Source of the DNA: Peteryoungia aggregata LMG 23059
Lineage (GTDB): Bacteria > Pseudomonadota > Alphaproteobacteria > Rhizobiales > Rhizobiaceae
DNA: 64,000 bases
Reading direction: 5' to 3'
Assembly (NCBI RefSeq): GCF_030814435.1
Contig: NZ_JAUSUW010000004.1
Span: 310,001-374,000, forward strand
Numbering within the stretch: position 1 is the stretch's first letter; every line of letters begins with the position of its first letter. The translations under genes and the position numbers were made by a program. Of this stretch, positions 1 through 7,711 are shown piece by piece. The notes below the pieces were generated by a model. The model was given only the letters and a program-made list of their open reading frames with translations, was not told the DNA's origin and ran no database searches.

Positions 1-1
1 C

Positions 2-1018
2 CCCGGCGACCTTTCTCTCAAGACCGGCGGCTACGCCTATGATCGCCAGCTCATCGAGGGTCTGCGGGCGCGTGGATGGGAAGTGGATCTCCTTTGCCTG
101 GGAGAGGGCTTTCCTGTGCCATCACCACACACGCTACAGCAAGCTGAATACCTGCTGACCAGCCTTCCCGATGACAGTCTCGTCCTCATCGATGGTCTCG
201 CCTTCGGCGTGCTCGACACATGGGCGGAGGCCCATGCTGGCCGGTTGCGAATTGTCGCGCTCGTCCATCATCCGCTCGCCCTGGAGACAGGGATCGCGGA
301 CTTGGATCAGAAGCGGCTCCACGAAAGCGAGCGCCGTGCGCTCGCGGCGGCACGGCATGTGATCGTCACGTCGCCGATGACTGCACGTGAGCTCTCCGCC
401 AATTTCGGCGTCGAGCCGGGACGGATAACTGTCGCGCTCCCCGGGACCGAGCCGGGCGCGTATTCCACCACGAAAAACACAACCCCTCAGATCCTCTCGG
501 TCGGCACCCTGTCGCGGCGCAAGGGACATGACGTGCTGTTATCTGCCCTGAAATCAGTGGAGGATCTTGACTGGCAAGCGACCATCGTCGGGGCCAAGAC
601 GCTGGACCCCGAGACGAGCGGTGCGCTTGAACGACAGCTTGAAGGTCTTGATCTCGGCGGACGCGTCCAGCTGGCGGGTCAGATCGATGACCCCCGCCCC
701 TACTTCATGGCAGCTGACATCTTTGCGCTGGCGAGTCGCTACGAGGGATATGGCATGGTCTTTGCGGAAGCTCTGTCGCACGGGCTACCGATCGTTGCCT
801 GCAATGCCGGCGCCGTTCCCGAGGTCGTCCCCGATGCAGCGGGCATCCTCGTGCCGGTCGATGACGTCAGCGCTTTTGCCGCGGCCCTTCGCCGGCTGCT
901 CCAGGATGAGGGCGAACGCGAGGCGCGCTCCAAGGCCGCGAGACATGCCGGCGCACTATTGCCGGATTGGTCACAGACTGCGCGGATCATTTCGAATTCA
1001 TTGGACGAGGTGTCATGA
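2..1018 (+). CDS. GT4-family glycosyltransferase, 5' end outside window
   Basis: Transfers a sugar from an activated donor to an unknown acceptor. The reading frame is open from base 2, and the residues before the first possible in-window GTG (position 83) still read like the N-terminal Rossmann lobe (KTGGYAYDRQLIEGLRARGW), so the true start lies upstream. The C-terminal lobe has the GT4 features: a SVGTLSRRKGHD segment after the linker, AADIFALASRYEGYGMVFAEALSHGLPIVACNAGAVPEVV with the EX7E-type donor site, and a final helix. The stop overlaps the next start (ATGA at 1015-1018), so it is co-translated with the methyltransferase. The substrate cannot be told from sequence; the neighbours suggest tailoring of a small metabolite or glycan. 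Confidence 0.88.
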   Translation, partial: PGDLSLKTGGYAYDRQLIEGLRARGWEVDLLCLGEGFPVPSPHTLQQAEYLLTSLPDDSLVLIDGLAFGVLDTWAEAHAGRLRIVALVHHPLALETGIADLDQKRLHESERRALAAARHVIVTSPMTARELSANFGVEPGRITVALPGTEPGAYSTTKNTTPQILSVGTLSRRKGHDVLLSALKSVEDLDWQATIVGAKTLDPETSGALERQLEGLDLGGRVQLAGQIDDPRPYFMAADIFALASRYEGYGMVFAEALSHGLPIVACNAGAVPEVVPDAAGILVPVDDVSAFAAALRRLLQDEGEREARSKAARHAGALLPDWSQTARIISNSLDEVS

Positions 1019-1818
1019 GCGGTTTCGACAAGAACTGGCTCGCGCTGCGGGAACCGGTGGACGTGAAGGCGAGAGCAATGCAGCTCGTCGAGCGCCTGTC
1101 ACGCCACGTAGAGGCCAATGCGGTACCGGTAATCCTCGATATCGGCAGCGGGACGGGTTCGACATGGCGCAGCCTCTCAGCACGGGTTCCGCGCACAACA
1201 CAGTGGCACCTGCTCGACTATGACCCATTGCTGCTCGCCGAAGCAGAGCGACGCATCGGGGGCGGCAGCGGTGGAGCGGTTACGTTCAGGCAGTTCGACC
1301 TCAATCAAATCGAAGATCTGCCGCTCGACAACGTCACGGTAGTGACCGCATCGGCGCTCTTCGACCTTTGTTCGGCGGATTTCTGCAATCGCTTTGCCGA
1401 AACCCTGGCCAAAAGCAGGACCGGCCTCTACGCAGCCCTGAACTACGACGGCATGATGGAATGGTCGATCCCGCACCCACTCGACCAACAGGTCGTCCTC
1501 GATTTCAATCGCCACCAGCGTTTCGACAAGGGTTTCGGACCGGCCCTCGGTCCGGATGCAACCGAACACTTGCGACTGGCTTTCGAGGCACTTCGCTACA
1601 GCACCGCAGTAGCAACAAGCCCATGGTTGATGGGGCCGGACGAACGGGATCTCCAAGTGGCCTTTCTCGAAGGTCTCGAAAAGCCGCTCGTGGAGGTCGG
1701 CAGTCTCACAGATAGCGAGATCGGAAGGTGGCTCCGCTTCAGGCTCGATACGATCGCGGAGCCCGGCAGCTCATGCGTGGTCGGCCACACGGACATCCTG
1801 GCTCTCCCGCGACGCTGA
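1015..1818 (+). CDS. class I SAM-dependent methyltransferase
   Basis: A 267-residue protein starting at the ATG that overlaps the glycosyltransferase stop. The SAM-binding motif I is clear (VILDIGSGTGSTWRSL, about residues 38-53), followed by an acidic ribose-binding strand (WHLLDYDPLLLAEAERRI) and a motif II/III region (VTVVTASALFDLCS). It would methylate a product of the same pathway as the neighbouring glycosyltransferase. Its 3' end overlaps the convergent reductase gene by 48 bp, an unusual tail-to-tail overlap. The substrate is unknown. Confidence 0.85.
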   Translation: MSGFDKNWLALREPVDVKARAMQLVERLSRHVEANAVPVILDIGSGTGSTWRSLSARVPRTTQWHLLDYDPLLLAEAERRIGGGSGGAVTFRQFDLNQIEDLPLDNVTVVTASALFDLCSADFCNRFAETLAKSRTGLYAALNYDGMMEWSIPHPLDQQVVLDFNRHQRFDKGFGPALGPDATEHLRLAFEALRYSTAVATSPWLMGPDERDLQVAFLEGLEKPLVEVGSLTDSEIGRWLRFRLDTIAEPGSSCVVGHTDILALPRR

Positions 1819-2604
1819 GCGGTCGGAAGGTTTCAATGCGCAGTCGAAGAGAATGTCGCTGCCGAGTGCATAGACCCTGGCTTCTGGACGACAGGCACTG
1901 GAAAGACGTTCGATTGGCGACAGCGCGATGCCGGCAGGCCCCGAGCCGATGATGAGCGGCGCAATCGCCACATGCAGGCGGTCGACGAGGCCTGCTTCCA
2001 TGAAGCGGGCGATCGTGCGGGCACCACCCTCGACCAGTATGCGCGTCAGGCCACGGGCCGAAAGCGCATCAAGAATGTCATGAGGATCAAGCCCACCCTC
2101 ACCGGGCCGGACACGAAGGATATCGGCCTTGTAGGACTTTGCCGGGGCATCGTCCCCCTGGACCAGGATGACCGGCGCACCGCCATCGCGAAAAAGGCGC
2201 TCCTCGCCCGTCAACTCGGCGTGACAATCGATGACGACACGCACCGGGTTGGGGCCCTTGACTGCCCGCACGGAAAGGCGCGGATCATCCATCTTGACTG
2301 TGCCAACCCCGACAATGACGGCCTCCACGAGCGCGCGACAGCGATGCAGATGCGCAATGCCATCGGGCCCCGAAATATCGCGGGCATCCCCTGAAGGTGT
2401 AGCAACCCGCCCGTCGAGTGACTGGCCGACCTGGGCGAGGACGAAGCCTGCAGGTGCCGCAGCGATGGGCGCATAAAGAGCGACGGCCGGGTCCCCATCA
2501 TCCATTGCGCTTGCACAAGCGCTGCCCCGCATCGCCAGGAGCCGCGCCCAGAGCTGGTCCGTCATGTCGATCTTGCGCATCGAGATCCTGTCCTGAAAGC
2601 TCAT
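1771..2604 (-). CDS. RibD C-terminal-domain (dihydrofolate-reductase-like) reductase
   Basis: A 277-residue protein related to the reductase half of RibD, which reduces a ribosylamino-pyrimidine with NADPH. Visible signatures are FVLAQVGQSLDGRVA, a GVGTVKMDDPRLSVR segment, PVRVVIDCHAEL and ILVEGGARTIARFMEAGLVDRLHVAIAPLIIG, the cofactor and dimer core of the family. The zinc deaminase domain of full RibD is missing. I chose the ATG at 2604 because it overlaps the cytochrome b561 stop (ATGA), which gives translational coupling; internal ATGs at 2580 and 2565 are alternatives. With a methyltransferase and a glycosyltransferase nearby, a role in a modified pterin or pyrimidine metabolite is possible; this is inference, not housekeeping riboflavin synthesis. 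Confidence 0.78.
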   Translation of the reverse strand: MSFQDRISMRKIDMTDQLWARLLAMRGSACASAMDDGDPAVALYAPIAAAPAGFVLAQVGQSLDGRVATPSGDARDISGPDGIAHLHRCRALVEAVIVGVGTVKMDDPRLSVRAVKGPNPVRVVIDCHAELTGEERLFRDGGAPVILVQGDDAPAKSYKADILRVRPGEGGLDPHDILDALSARGLTRILVEGGARTIARFMEAGLVDRLHVAIAPLIIGSGPAGIALSPIERLSSACRPEARVYALGSDILFDCALKPSDRSASRESQDVRVADHA

Positions 2605-3137
2605 AAAATGCGATAGAGTGTGGCGTCGCGGCGGATCACGTGGTGGAAGACCACCGCCGCAAAATGCAACGCGAACAGGGCCAAAAGGATCCATGCACTC
2701 CAGGCGTGGATTGCAGACAGGGTGAATGCGATGTCGGGGGCCTTGCCGATGGGGCTCCAGACCGTGACGAGACCAAACCAGTTCAACGGGAAGCCATGCG
2801 CGTTCGTTGCGAGAAATCCGGACACCGGCATCACGATCAGAAAGACATAGAGCAGGCCGTGAACCGCGTGGGCAGCGGCCTTTTCAGCGACCGGTGCCTC
2901 GACCCGAGGCGCTTGACTGGTGAGCCTTGCTCCGATCCTCACCAGCATAAGCCAGAGGACGAGAAAGCCGAGGCTCTCATGCACGAGATAGAAATCGAGC
3001 TTCACATCGTCCTTGACGAAACCGATCATCAGGCCAAGCGGCCACGTGGCAAGAACGAGGACCGCGATCACCCAGTGCAAGATCCTCAGCCGACCTGCGT
3101 AACGCTGATCTCCACCCGTCATGTGCGCACCGTTCAT
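2601..3137 (-). CDS. cytochrome b561-type membrane haem protein
   Basis: A four-helix inner-membrane di-haem cytochrome b that passes electrons between quinone and a periplasmic or membrane partner. Helix 1 carries the first haem histidine (LRILHWVIAVLVLATWPLG), helix 2 has YLVHESLGFLVLWLMLVRI, helix 3 AVHGLLYVFLIVMPVSGF and helix 4 SAIHAWSAWILLALFALHF followed by HHVIRRD, so the usual histidine pattern is complete. The ATG at 3137 has a GGGGA ribosome site eight bases upstream; an upstream ATG at 3152 is also possible. It is translationally coupled to the RibD-like reductase, which hints at a redox step in the same pathway. Confidence 0.85.
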   Translation of the reverse strand: MNGAHMTGGDQRYAGRLRILHWVIAVLVLATWPLGLMIGFVKDDVKLDFYLVHESLGFLVLWLMLVRIGARLTSQAPRVEAPVAEKAAAHAVHGLLYVFLIVMPVSGFLATNAHGFPLNWFGLVTVWSPIGKAPDIAFTLSAIHAWSAWILLALFALHFAAVVFHHVIRRDATLYRIL

Positions 3138-3280
3138 TCCACAATTCCCCATTTCCCGGCGACCTGCGCCAGGAACATCCCGCCTCGTGTCGTTTCAGTG
3201 ACAGCTGACATAGGATGTGTCTGTTTGACGACAATGTAAACGGGAGATGACAGTCCGCAGATCAGGTCACACTGTGGTGA

Positions 3281-4456
3281 TCAAAGCGTCGGCGGCGCTT
3301 TCTGGAAAAAGACATAGGAACCCTTGGCAACCTTGAATATGTCGCAGTTGCGCCGAACCTTCCGCTCACCCTCGAGACGGAAAACGCCCAGAGAACCTGA
3401 GAAGCCATCCGGCGACATGATGCGCTCCGGCGCAAAGCCGGCGTCACCGAAGCGGCCGGCAAGTCCGATCGCCATGGCCATGGCGTCGAAGCCGTAACCG
3501 GCATGGGCCGAGACCGGCATGCCGTAACTCGCCATGAAGCGGCTGCCGATGCGCGCCTGCACATTCTGGTCATATCGGCAGACGATGCTGCCGGTAAGCT
3601 TCGGATCATGAAGATCCTGGCTCGTCAGAACGGCACTCGCGACGATCCGGCGGCCAGGACGCGGAGGCTTGGCCGCGTCCGCCTTTTTCAAGACCTCGCC
3701 GGGAGACTTGATACCGGGCATCAGCACGACCATGTCCGCCTTGCTCCAGGATACGAGTGCCTTGGGTGGCAGCGCACCACCGGCAAGTTCGACGATTGGC
3801 TCAACCTTGCCGCCGAAAGCCTTGATCTGCTGGGCGATGCGTTCGGCTTCGATCTTCTCGGCTGCAGACGAAGCCAGGATGACGGCATGTGTCGCACCTT
3901 CGGCCATGGCGAAGGAGGCGCTTTCAATCAGACTATCGGTAGGGCTTGAGACAAAGGCGTAGACATTCGGCGGCAGGGCCACGTCATTCGCCTGGAAAGA
4001 GACGATCGGGATCTGAAGGCCGCCAAGACCTCGCTGGATGATCTCGAATTCCGCTCCACGGGCTGTGGTGATGATCAGCGAAACCTGTTGACGGGCGAGG
4101 GTCTTGGTTGTCGCCTCGATCGCATCAGGCTTCTCGGTGGTTTCGACCATCGTCAGCTTTACGACATCCGAACCCAATGTGTTGACAGCCAGTGCCGCGC
4201 CGTCGCGATACTCGCTGTCAGCTTGCCGGCTCGGCTGATCTGCCCGTCGAATACCAAGATAGGCAACCTTGACCGACCCGGAGCCAAGCGTCTGGTTATA
4301 AAGTCCGGTATCGCCGGCACCCGCTACCGCAGCGGATGCCCGCTCATCGCTCGCCGGCTTGAAGTCATCGGTCTGACAGGACACAAGGCTCAAGAGCGCC
4401 ACGGCCATCGCGCCGGCGCCGAGAAATCTCCGCGAGGTGTTTTTTGATCCGACCAT
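3281..4456 (-). CDS. periplasmic-binding-fold lipoprotein, LpoA-like penicillin-binding-protein activator
   Basis: A 391-residue lipoprotein with a basic N-terminus, a hydrophobic stretch and a lipobox LVSC ending at Cys27, so it should be anchored in a membrane facing the periplasm. The rest is a type I periplasmic-binding fold (Peripla_BP_6): VKVAYLGIRR at the first strand, VSLIITTARGAEFEIIQRG, IPIVSFQANDVALPPNVYAF and a C-terminal AGYGFDAMAMAIGLAGRFG. In alphaproteobacteria such lipoproteins are usually annotated as penicillin-binding-protein activators rather than transporters, and no permease genes are adjacent here. It is monocistronic and transcribed away from the adhesin block. Amino-acid binding remains an alternative. 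Confidence 0.72.
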   Translation of the reverse strand: MVGSKNTSRRFLGAGAMAVALLSLVSCQTDDFKPASDERASAAVAGAGDTGLYNQTLGSGSVKVAYLGIRRADQPSRQADSEYRDGAALAVNTLGSDVVKLTMVETTEKPDAIEATTKTLARQQVSLIITTARGAEFEIIQRGLGGLQIPIVSFQANDVALPPNVYAFVSSPTDSLIESASFAMAEGATHAVILASSAAEKIEAERIAQQIKAFGGKVEPIVELAGGALPPKALVSWSKADMVVLMPGIKSPGEVLKKADAAKPPRPGRRIVASAVLTSQDLHDPKLTGSIVCRYDQNVQARIGSRFMASYGMPVSAHAGYGFDAMAMAIGLAGRFGDAGFAPERIMSPDGFSGSLGVFRLEGERKVRRNCDIFKVAKGSYVFFQKAPPTL

Positions 4457-4781
4457 GATTGCGGCTACTTTTCGCTCCCGACCCCTGCCCGAACCGTAAG
4501 CACTGGCATGCCCGGATGCAAGTGTGGAGGCGTCCCATATCTGGGCAGATTGAGAATATGGTAACCACCAGCAAGATCAACGAGGCAGCCACGCGCAAGC
4601 GCAAGGGTTGCATATCGCGCGCATTTGCGGGCGTCGGGCGCGGCTGATTAAAAAACCATTACACAGAATGTTCGATTTTTACTTCAATGTACCCAAATAA
4701 ATTTATAGTATAGTTCCGATGTATTGGAACCGATAATTCAATCAATACGACTAGTCTCCGAGTAACAATCGGAGAATAGCG
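4457..4781. promoter_or_regulatory. divergent intergenic region with lapG-type leader
   Basis: This 325-bp spacer separates the divergent lipoprotein and protease genes. The half next to the protease is AT-rich (about 4647-4750) and holds an inverted repeat GTTCC-N8-GGAAC at 4713-4730, a possible operator. Just before the protease ATG a stem CTCCGA (4756-4761) / TCGGAG (4769-4774) places the ribosome site GGAG in its 3' arm, seven bases from the ATG, so translation may be limited by this hairpin. No convincing gene lies here. Confidence 0.5.
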
Positions 4782-5744
4782 ATGTTCAAGAACAAGAAAA
4801 GCATTGTCGCAGTCTCGACTTTCGCAGCAGCCTCGCTGCTATCATCCAACTCGATGGCGGCCCCTATCCTGCCGGGGACACTGACCTCATACTCAACCGT
4901 GGCCCAGACTCTGGTTCTTGGCATGAGCCCGTTTACGGCTTCCTTTGGCCAGAACCTGACGTGGAAGATCGCCGAAGGCTGGCAGGAGGCGACACGGCTC
5001 CTGGACCAGCGCCGCCCCGCCGAAACCGCCGCTTTCATTCCCAATGACAAATTGATGTCGACTGGTACGGTTGCACCCGCACCGAAGTCTGCGCCGGCCA
5101 TCCGCAAGTCGCCGCAGACCGACGACGTCTTTGGCTCGGTCGCCATTCCGTTCAAGAAGCTCGGCGCGCTGAAGAAGGCTGCGCCGACCTTTGCCGAAAT
5201 CGCCCAGGGAACCGCATTGCGCTGCGGCAGCGCAAATTGCTTCGATACCGACGCCTTGATCCACCGCACCGCTGCCGGAAGCGGGATGTCCTCAGTTCGC
5301 GACAAGCTCAACCTGGTCAATCTCGAGGTGAACCGTCGTATAACCTATCGCAAGGACACCGACAGCCACGGCCGTATCGACCAATGGTCATCGCCGTCCG
5401 AAACACTGAAATCCGGGTTCGGCGATTGCGAGGATTATGCGCTGCTCAAGATGGCCGTGCTCGAAAGCCAGGGCTTTTCCTTGCAGGACATGACGGTCGT
5501 CATTCTCTATGACAAGAAGCGGCATTTCTATCACGCCGTTCTCTCGGTTGAAGTGCAGGGCACCCATTACATTCTGGACAACATGCGGAACCAGGTGCTC
5601 GCCGACAGCCGGCTTCCGGACTACCAGCCGCTGTTTTCGATCTCCGATGGCCGTGGCTTCCTCCACGGCACACGGACCAAGGGCAAGGCGATGGCCATGA
5701 AGAGCTTCGACAGCATCGCACCAGGCGAAGGCGGAGAACTCTAA
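4782..5744 (+). CDS. LapG-type periplasmic transglutaminase-like cysteine protease
   Basis: A 320-residue bacterial transglutaminase-like cysteine peptidase (BTLCP family). A signal peptide covers about residues 1-27, ending SSNSMA. The catalytic triad is readable: Cys in SGFGDCEDYALLK, His in KKRHFYHAVLSV and Asp in HYILDNMRNQV. In Pseudomonas fluorescens the family member LapG cuts the N-terminal anchor of the giant adhesin LapA when c-di-GMP is low, releasing cells from a biofilm. Here the gene lies 6 kb from a LapA-like adhesin and its exporter, so that role is the natural inference. It converges on the RHH-PAS gene with 14 bp between stops. No LapD-like inhibitor lies in the window. Confidence 0.87.
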   Translation: MFKNKKSIVAVSTFAAASLLSSNSMAAPILPGTLTSYSTVAQTLVLGMSPFTASFGQNLTWKIAEGWQEATRLLDQRRPAETAAFIPNDKLMSTGTVAPAPKSAPAIRKSPQTDDVFGSVAIPFKKLGALKKAAPTFAEIAQGTALRCGSANCFDTDALIHRTAAGSGMSSVRDKLNLVNLEVNRRITYRKDTDSHGRIDQWSSPSETLKSGFGDCEDYALLKMAVLESQGFSLQDMTVVILYDKKRHFYHAVLSVEVQGTHYILDNMRNQVLADSRLPDYQPLFSISDGRGFLHGTRTKGKAMAMKSFDSIAPGEGGEL

Positions 5745-5758
5745 GGTCTGCTTCGGCC

Positions 5759-6415
5759 TCACCCGCGAACGACGTAACCGATCACCATCTGCTTCTGGTG
5801 GCTGGGCGCCATCGCGAGGTTGATCTGGCCGGAAAGCTGTTTTCCGGCACAGGTGGCCGTGAAGCCCGTCGTTACCATCTTGCCCTTTGCCGAGAGGCTC
5901 TGGATCGCGTCATCGACCTGGGTGTCGAGGACAAAGCGGAAGCCAGCGGACAGCTGCGCGATGTTGCCCAGCGCCAGCCTCTGCTTGAGCATGGTCATGA
6001 AGGACTCGTTGAAGAACTGGATCTTCTTGTCACGGGTCAATACGATTGCCGGCGTGGGACAGGCCTGAATGAGGGTGTTCAGGTTTTCCGTTGAATAGAC
6101 GTTTTCCATGATCGCCAGCCGACGCCACATCCACCGAAAAGCCACGACCCTCAGCATGGAGGCAAGGTTGCTGTTCTCACCAACTTGGGCAGCGGCCTGG
6201 TCCACCACATCGCCCATCGACTGACGGGATCCATTGATCAGCCATGACAGGCCGTCCCAGTAGACACTCTCAAGACGAATTCCCCGCCGGGTACCACCCT
6301 TGCCGATGATCGCCCGGAATTTGGGTTCAGCATCATATTCCTCGACCTGCTGCAGCGCCGATGGACTGAGATCGGTCTGCTCTGCCGGAATCAGATGCCG
6401 GTCGGAGAAGGACAT
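5759..6415 (-). CDS. ribbon-helix-helix plus PAS domain putative regulator
   Basis: A 218-residue soluble protein with two recognisable parts. Residues about 45-95 match an RHH_4-type ribbon-helix-helix module (RRGIRLESVYWDGLSWL, then MGDVVDQAAAQ and NLASMLRVVAFRW), normally a DNA-binding dimerisation fold. Residues about 110-218 resemble a PAS sensor (TLIQACPTPAIVLTRDKKIQ and FFNESFMTML), with no haem or flavin ligand that I can assign. It is the last gene of the tolC-exporter-hlyD unit, three bases after the hlyD stop, which ties it to adhesin export. It could regulate the adhesin or be a non-DNA-binding signalling adaptor. Function unknown. Confidence 0.68.
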   Translation of the reverse strand: MSFSDRHLIPAEQTDLSPSALQQVEEYDAEPKFRAIIGKGGTRRGIRLESVYWDGLSWLINGSRQSMGDVVDQAAAQVGENSNLASMLRVVAFRWMWRRLAIMENVYSTENLNTLIQACPTPAIVLTRDKKIQFFNESFMTMLKQRLALGNIAQLSAGFRFVLDTQVDDAIQSLSAKGKMVTTGFTATCAGKQLSGQINLAMAPSHQKQMVIGYVVRG

Positions 6416-6418
6416 GTC

Positions 6419-7711
6419 TCACCGTTCGGTCAGGGCGACGGATTGCGCCTTGTTGATCGGCTTCATCAAATAGCTGAGGATGGTCTTGCGACCCGTCATG
6501 ATTTCCGCCGAGGCGACCATACCCGGAATGATCGGATAGGACTTGCCGTCGCGCACAAGTTCGGATTTGTCCGTCTTTACCTGGACGAGATAGAAGGTTT
6601 CGCCCTTCTCCTTGTCGACGATACTGTCAGCGGAGACGTTGGTAACCTCTCCTTCGAGCCCACCAAAGATCGAGAAGTCATAGGCGGTCACCTTGACGAT
6701 CGCCTTCTGCCCACGCGTGATGAAAGCCACGTCGCGCGGCGAAATCTTCGCTTCTACCAGCAGCGTCTCGGCCGTCGGCACGATACCGGCAATCACGGTC
6801 CCCGGATCGACATAGGCGCCGATTGTATTCACTTCAAGCGTGTTGACGATACCATCGACGGGTGAACGGATATCTGTACGGCTCACACGATCGGATGCCC
6901 CTCGAATGGTCTCGTCGATGACAGAGAGTTCCGCAAGGGTCTGCCCCTTTTCCGTCAGCGCCTGCTGGCGCAACTGCAGGGCAAGCTCTTCCACCTGAAG
7001 CCGCGCTTCCGATACGGCCCCGCGCAGTCGCTCCAGGCTCTCCTGGTAGACCGTGATCTGGCCTCGCTGATCCGTAAGCTCACGCTCAAGCGCGATGACC
7101 TCCGTCTGAGCGACGAGACCTCGCTTGGCGAGCGGGCTCATCAGGTCATACTGGCGGGTTGCCTGGGCAATGTTCTGCTCCAGCCGAACGATGTTGGCCT
7201 GCGCCTCGCTCAGCTCGTTCTCGCGCTGATTAACCCGTTCCTGAAGAACGCCGAGCTTGTTGACGTAGCTCGCCTTGTTGGCAGCGAACAGCCGCTCTTC
7301 ATTTTCGCACACCTTGCTCGCGACCGTCAGCACCTCTTCCGGGCAGACGAAGGCTTCCTCATATGCGCCAACCTCTTCCAACGCGAGACGCGCGACCTTC
7401 GCTCCAAGCGCACGGGCCTTGGCCACCGCCTCACCCAGGGAAGACTCGGTGGTCGTGTTGTTGAGCTGCACGATGAGTTCGCCCTTGCGTACCACCTGAC
7501 CAACCTGCACCGCAATGGTCTGCACCACCCCGGCTTCCGACGACTGAACGATCTGGGTCTTGGAGACCGGAATGACCTTGCCTTCCCCGCGAGCAATCTC
7601 ATCGATCTCCGCAATCGCCGCCCAGGCGAGGAAAATCACGATAAATGCCGCAACCAGCGCGACAATAATCCGCGCCATGAAGGGAGGGGTATCGGCGATC
7701 GGGCGACTCAT
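6419..7711 (-). CDS. HlyD-family type I secretion periplasmic adaptor (LapC-like)
   Basis: A 430-residue membrane-fusion protein linking the inner-membrane ABC exporter to the TolC channel. One N-terminal transmembrane helix (IIVALVAAFIVIFLAWAAIA) is followed by the first lipoyl half (GKVIPVSKTQIVQSSEAGVV), a long coiled-coil hairpin over about residues 95-270 rich in Glu, Arg and Gln, the second lipoyl half (IRSPVDGIVNTLEVNTIGAYV) and a beta-barrel with the family segment GLEGEVTNVSADS. The ATG overlaps the exporter stop (7708-7711), so the two are coupled. Length is typical of the HlyD/LapC family. The likely cargo is the adhesin encoded upstream. Confidence 0.93.
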   Translation of the reverse strand: MSRPIADTPPFMARIIVALVAAFIVIFLAWAAIAEIDEIARGEGKVIPVSKTQIVQSSEAGVVQTIAVQVGQVVRKGELIVQLNNTTTESSLGEAVAKARALGAKVARLALEEVGAYEEAFVCPEEVLTVASKVCENEERLFAANKASYVNKLGVLQERVNQRENELSEAQANIVRLEQNIAQATRQYDLMSPLAKRGLVAQTEVIALERELTDQRGQITVYQESLERLRGAVSEARLQVEELALQLRQQALTEKGQTLAELSVIDETIRGASDRVSRTDIRSPVDGIVNTLEVNTIGAYVDPGTVIAGIVPTAETLLVEAKISPRDVAFITRGQKAIVKVTAYDFSIFGGLEGEVTNVSADSIVDKEKGETFYLVQVKTDKSELVRDGKSYPIIPGMVASAEIMTGRKTILSYLMKPINKAQSVALTER

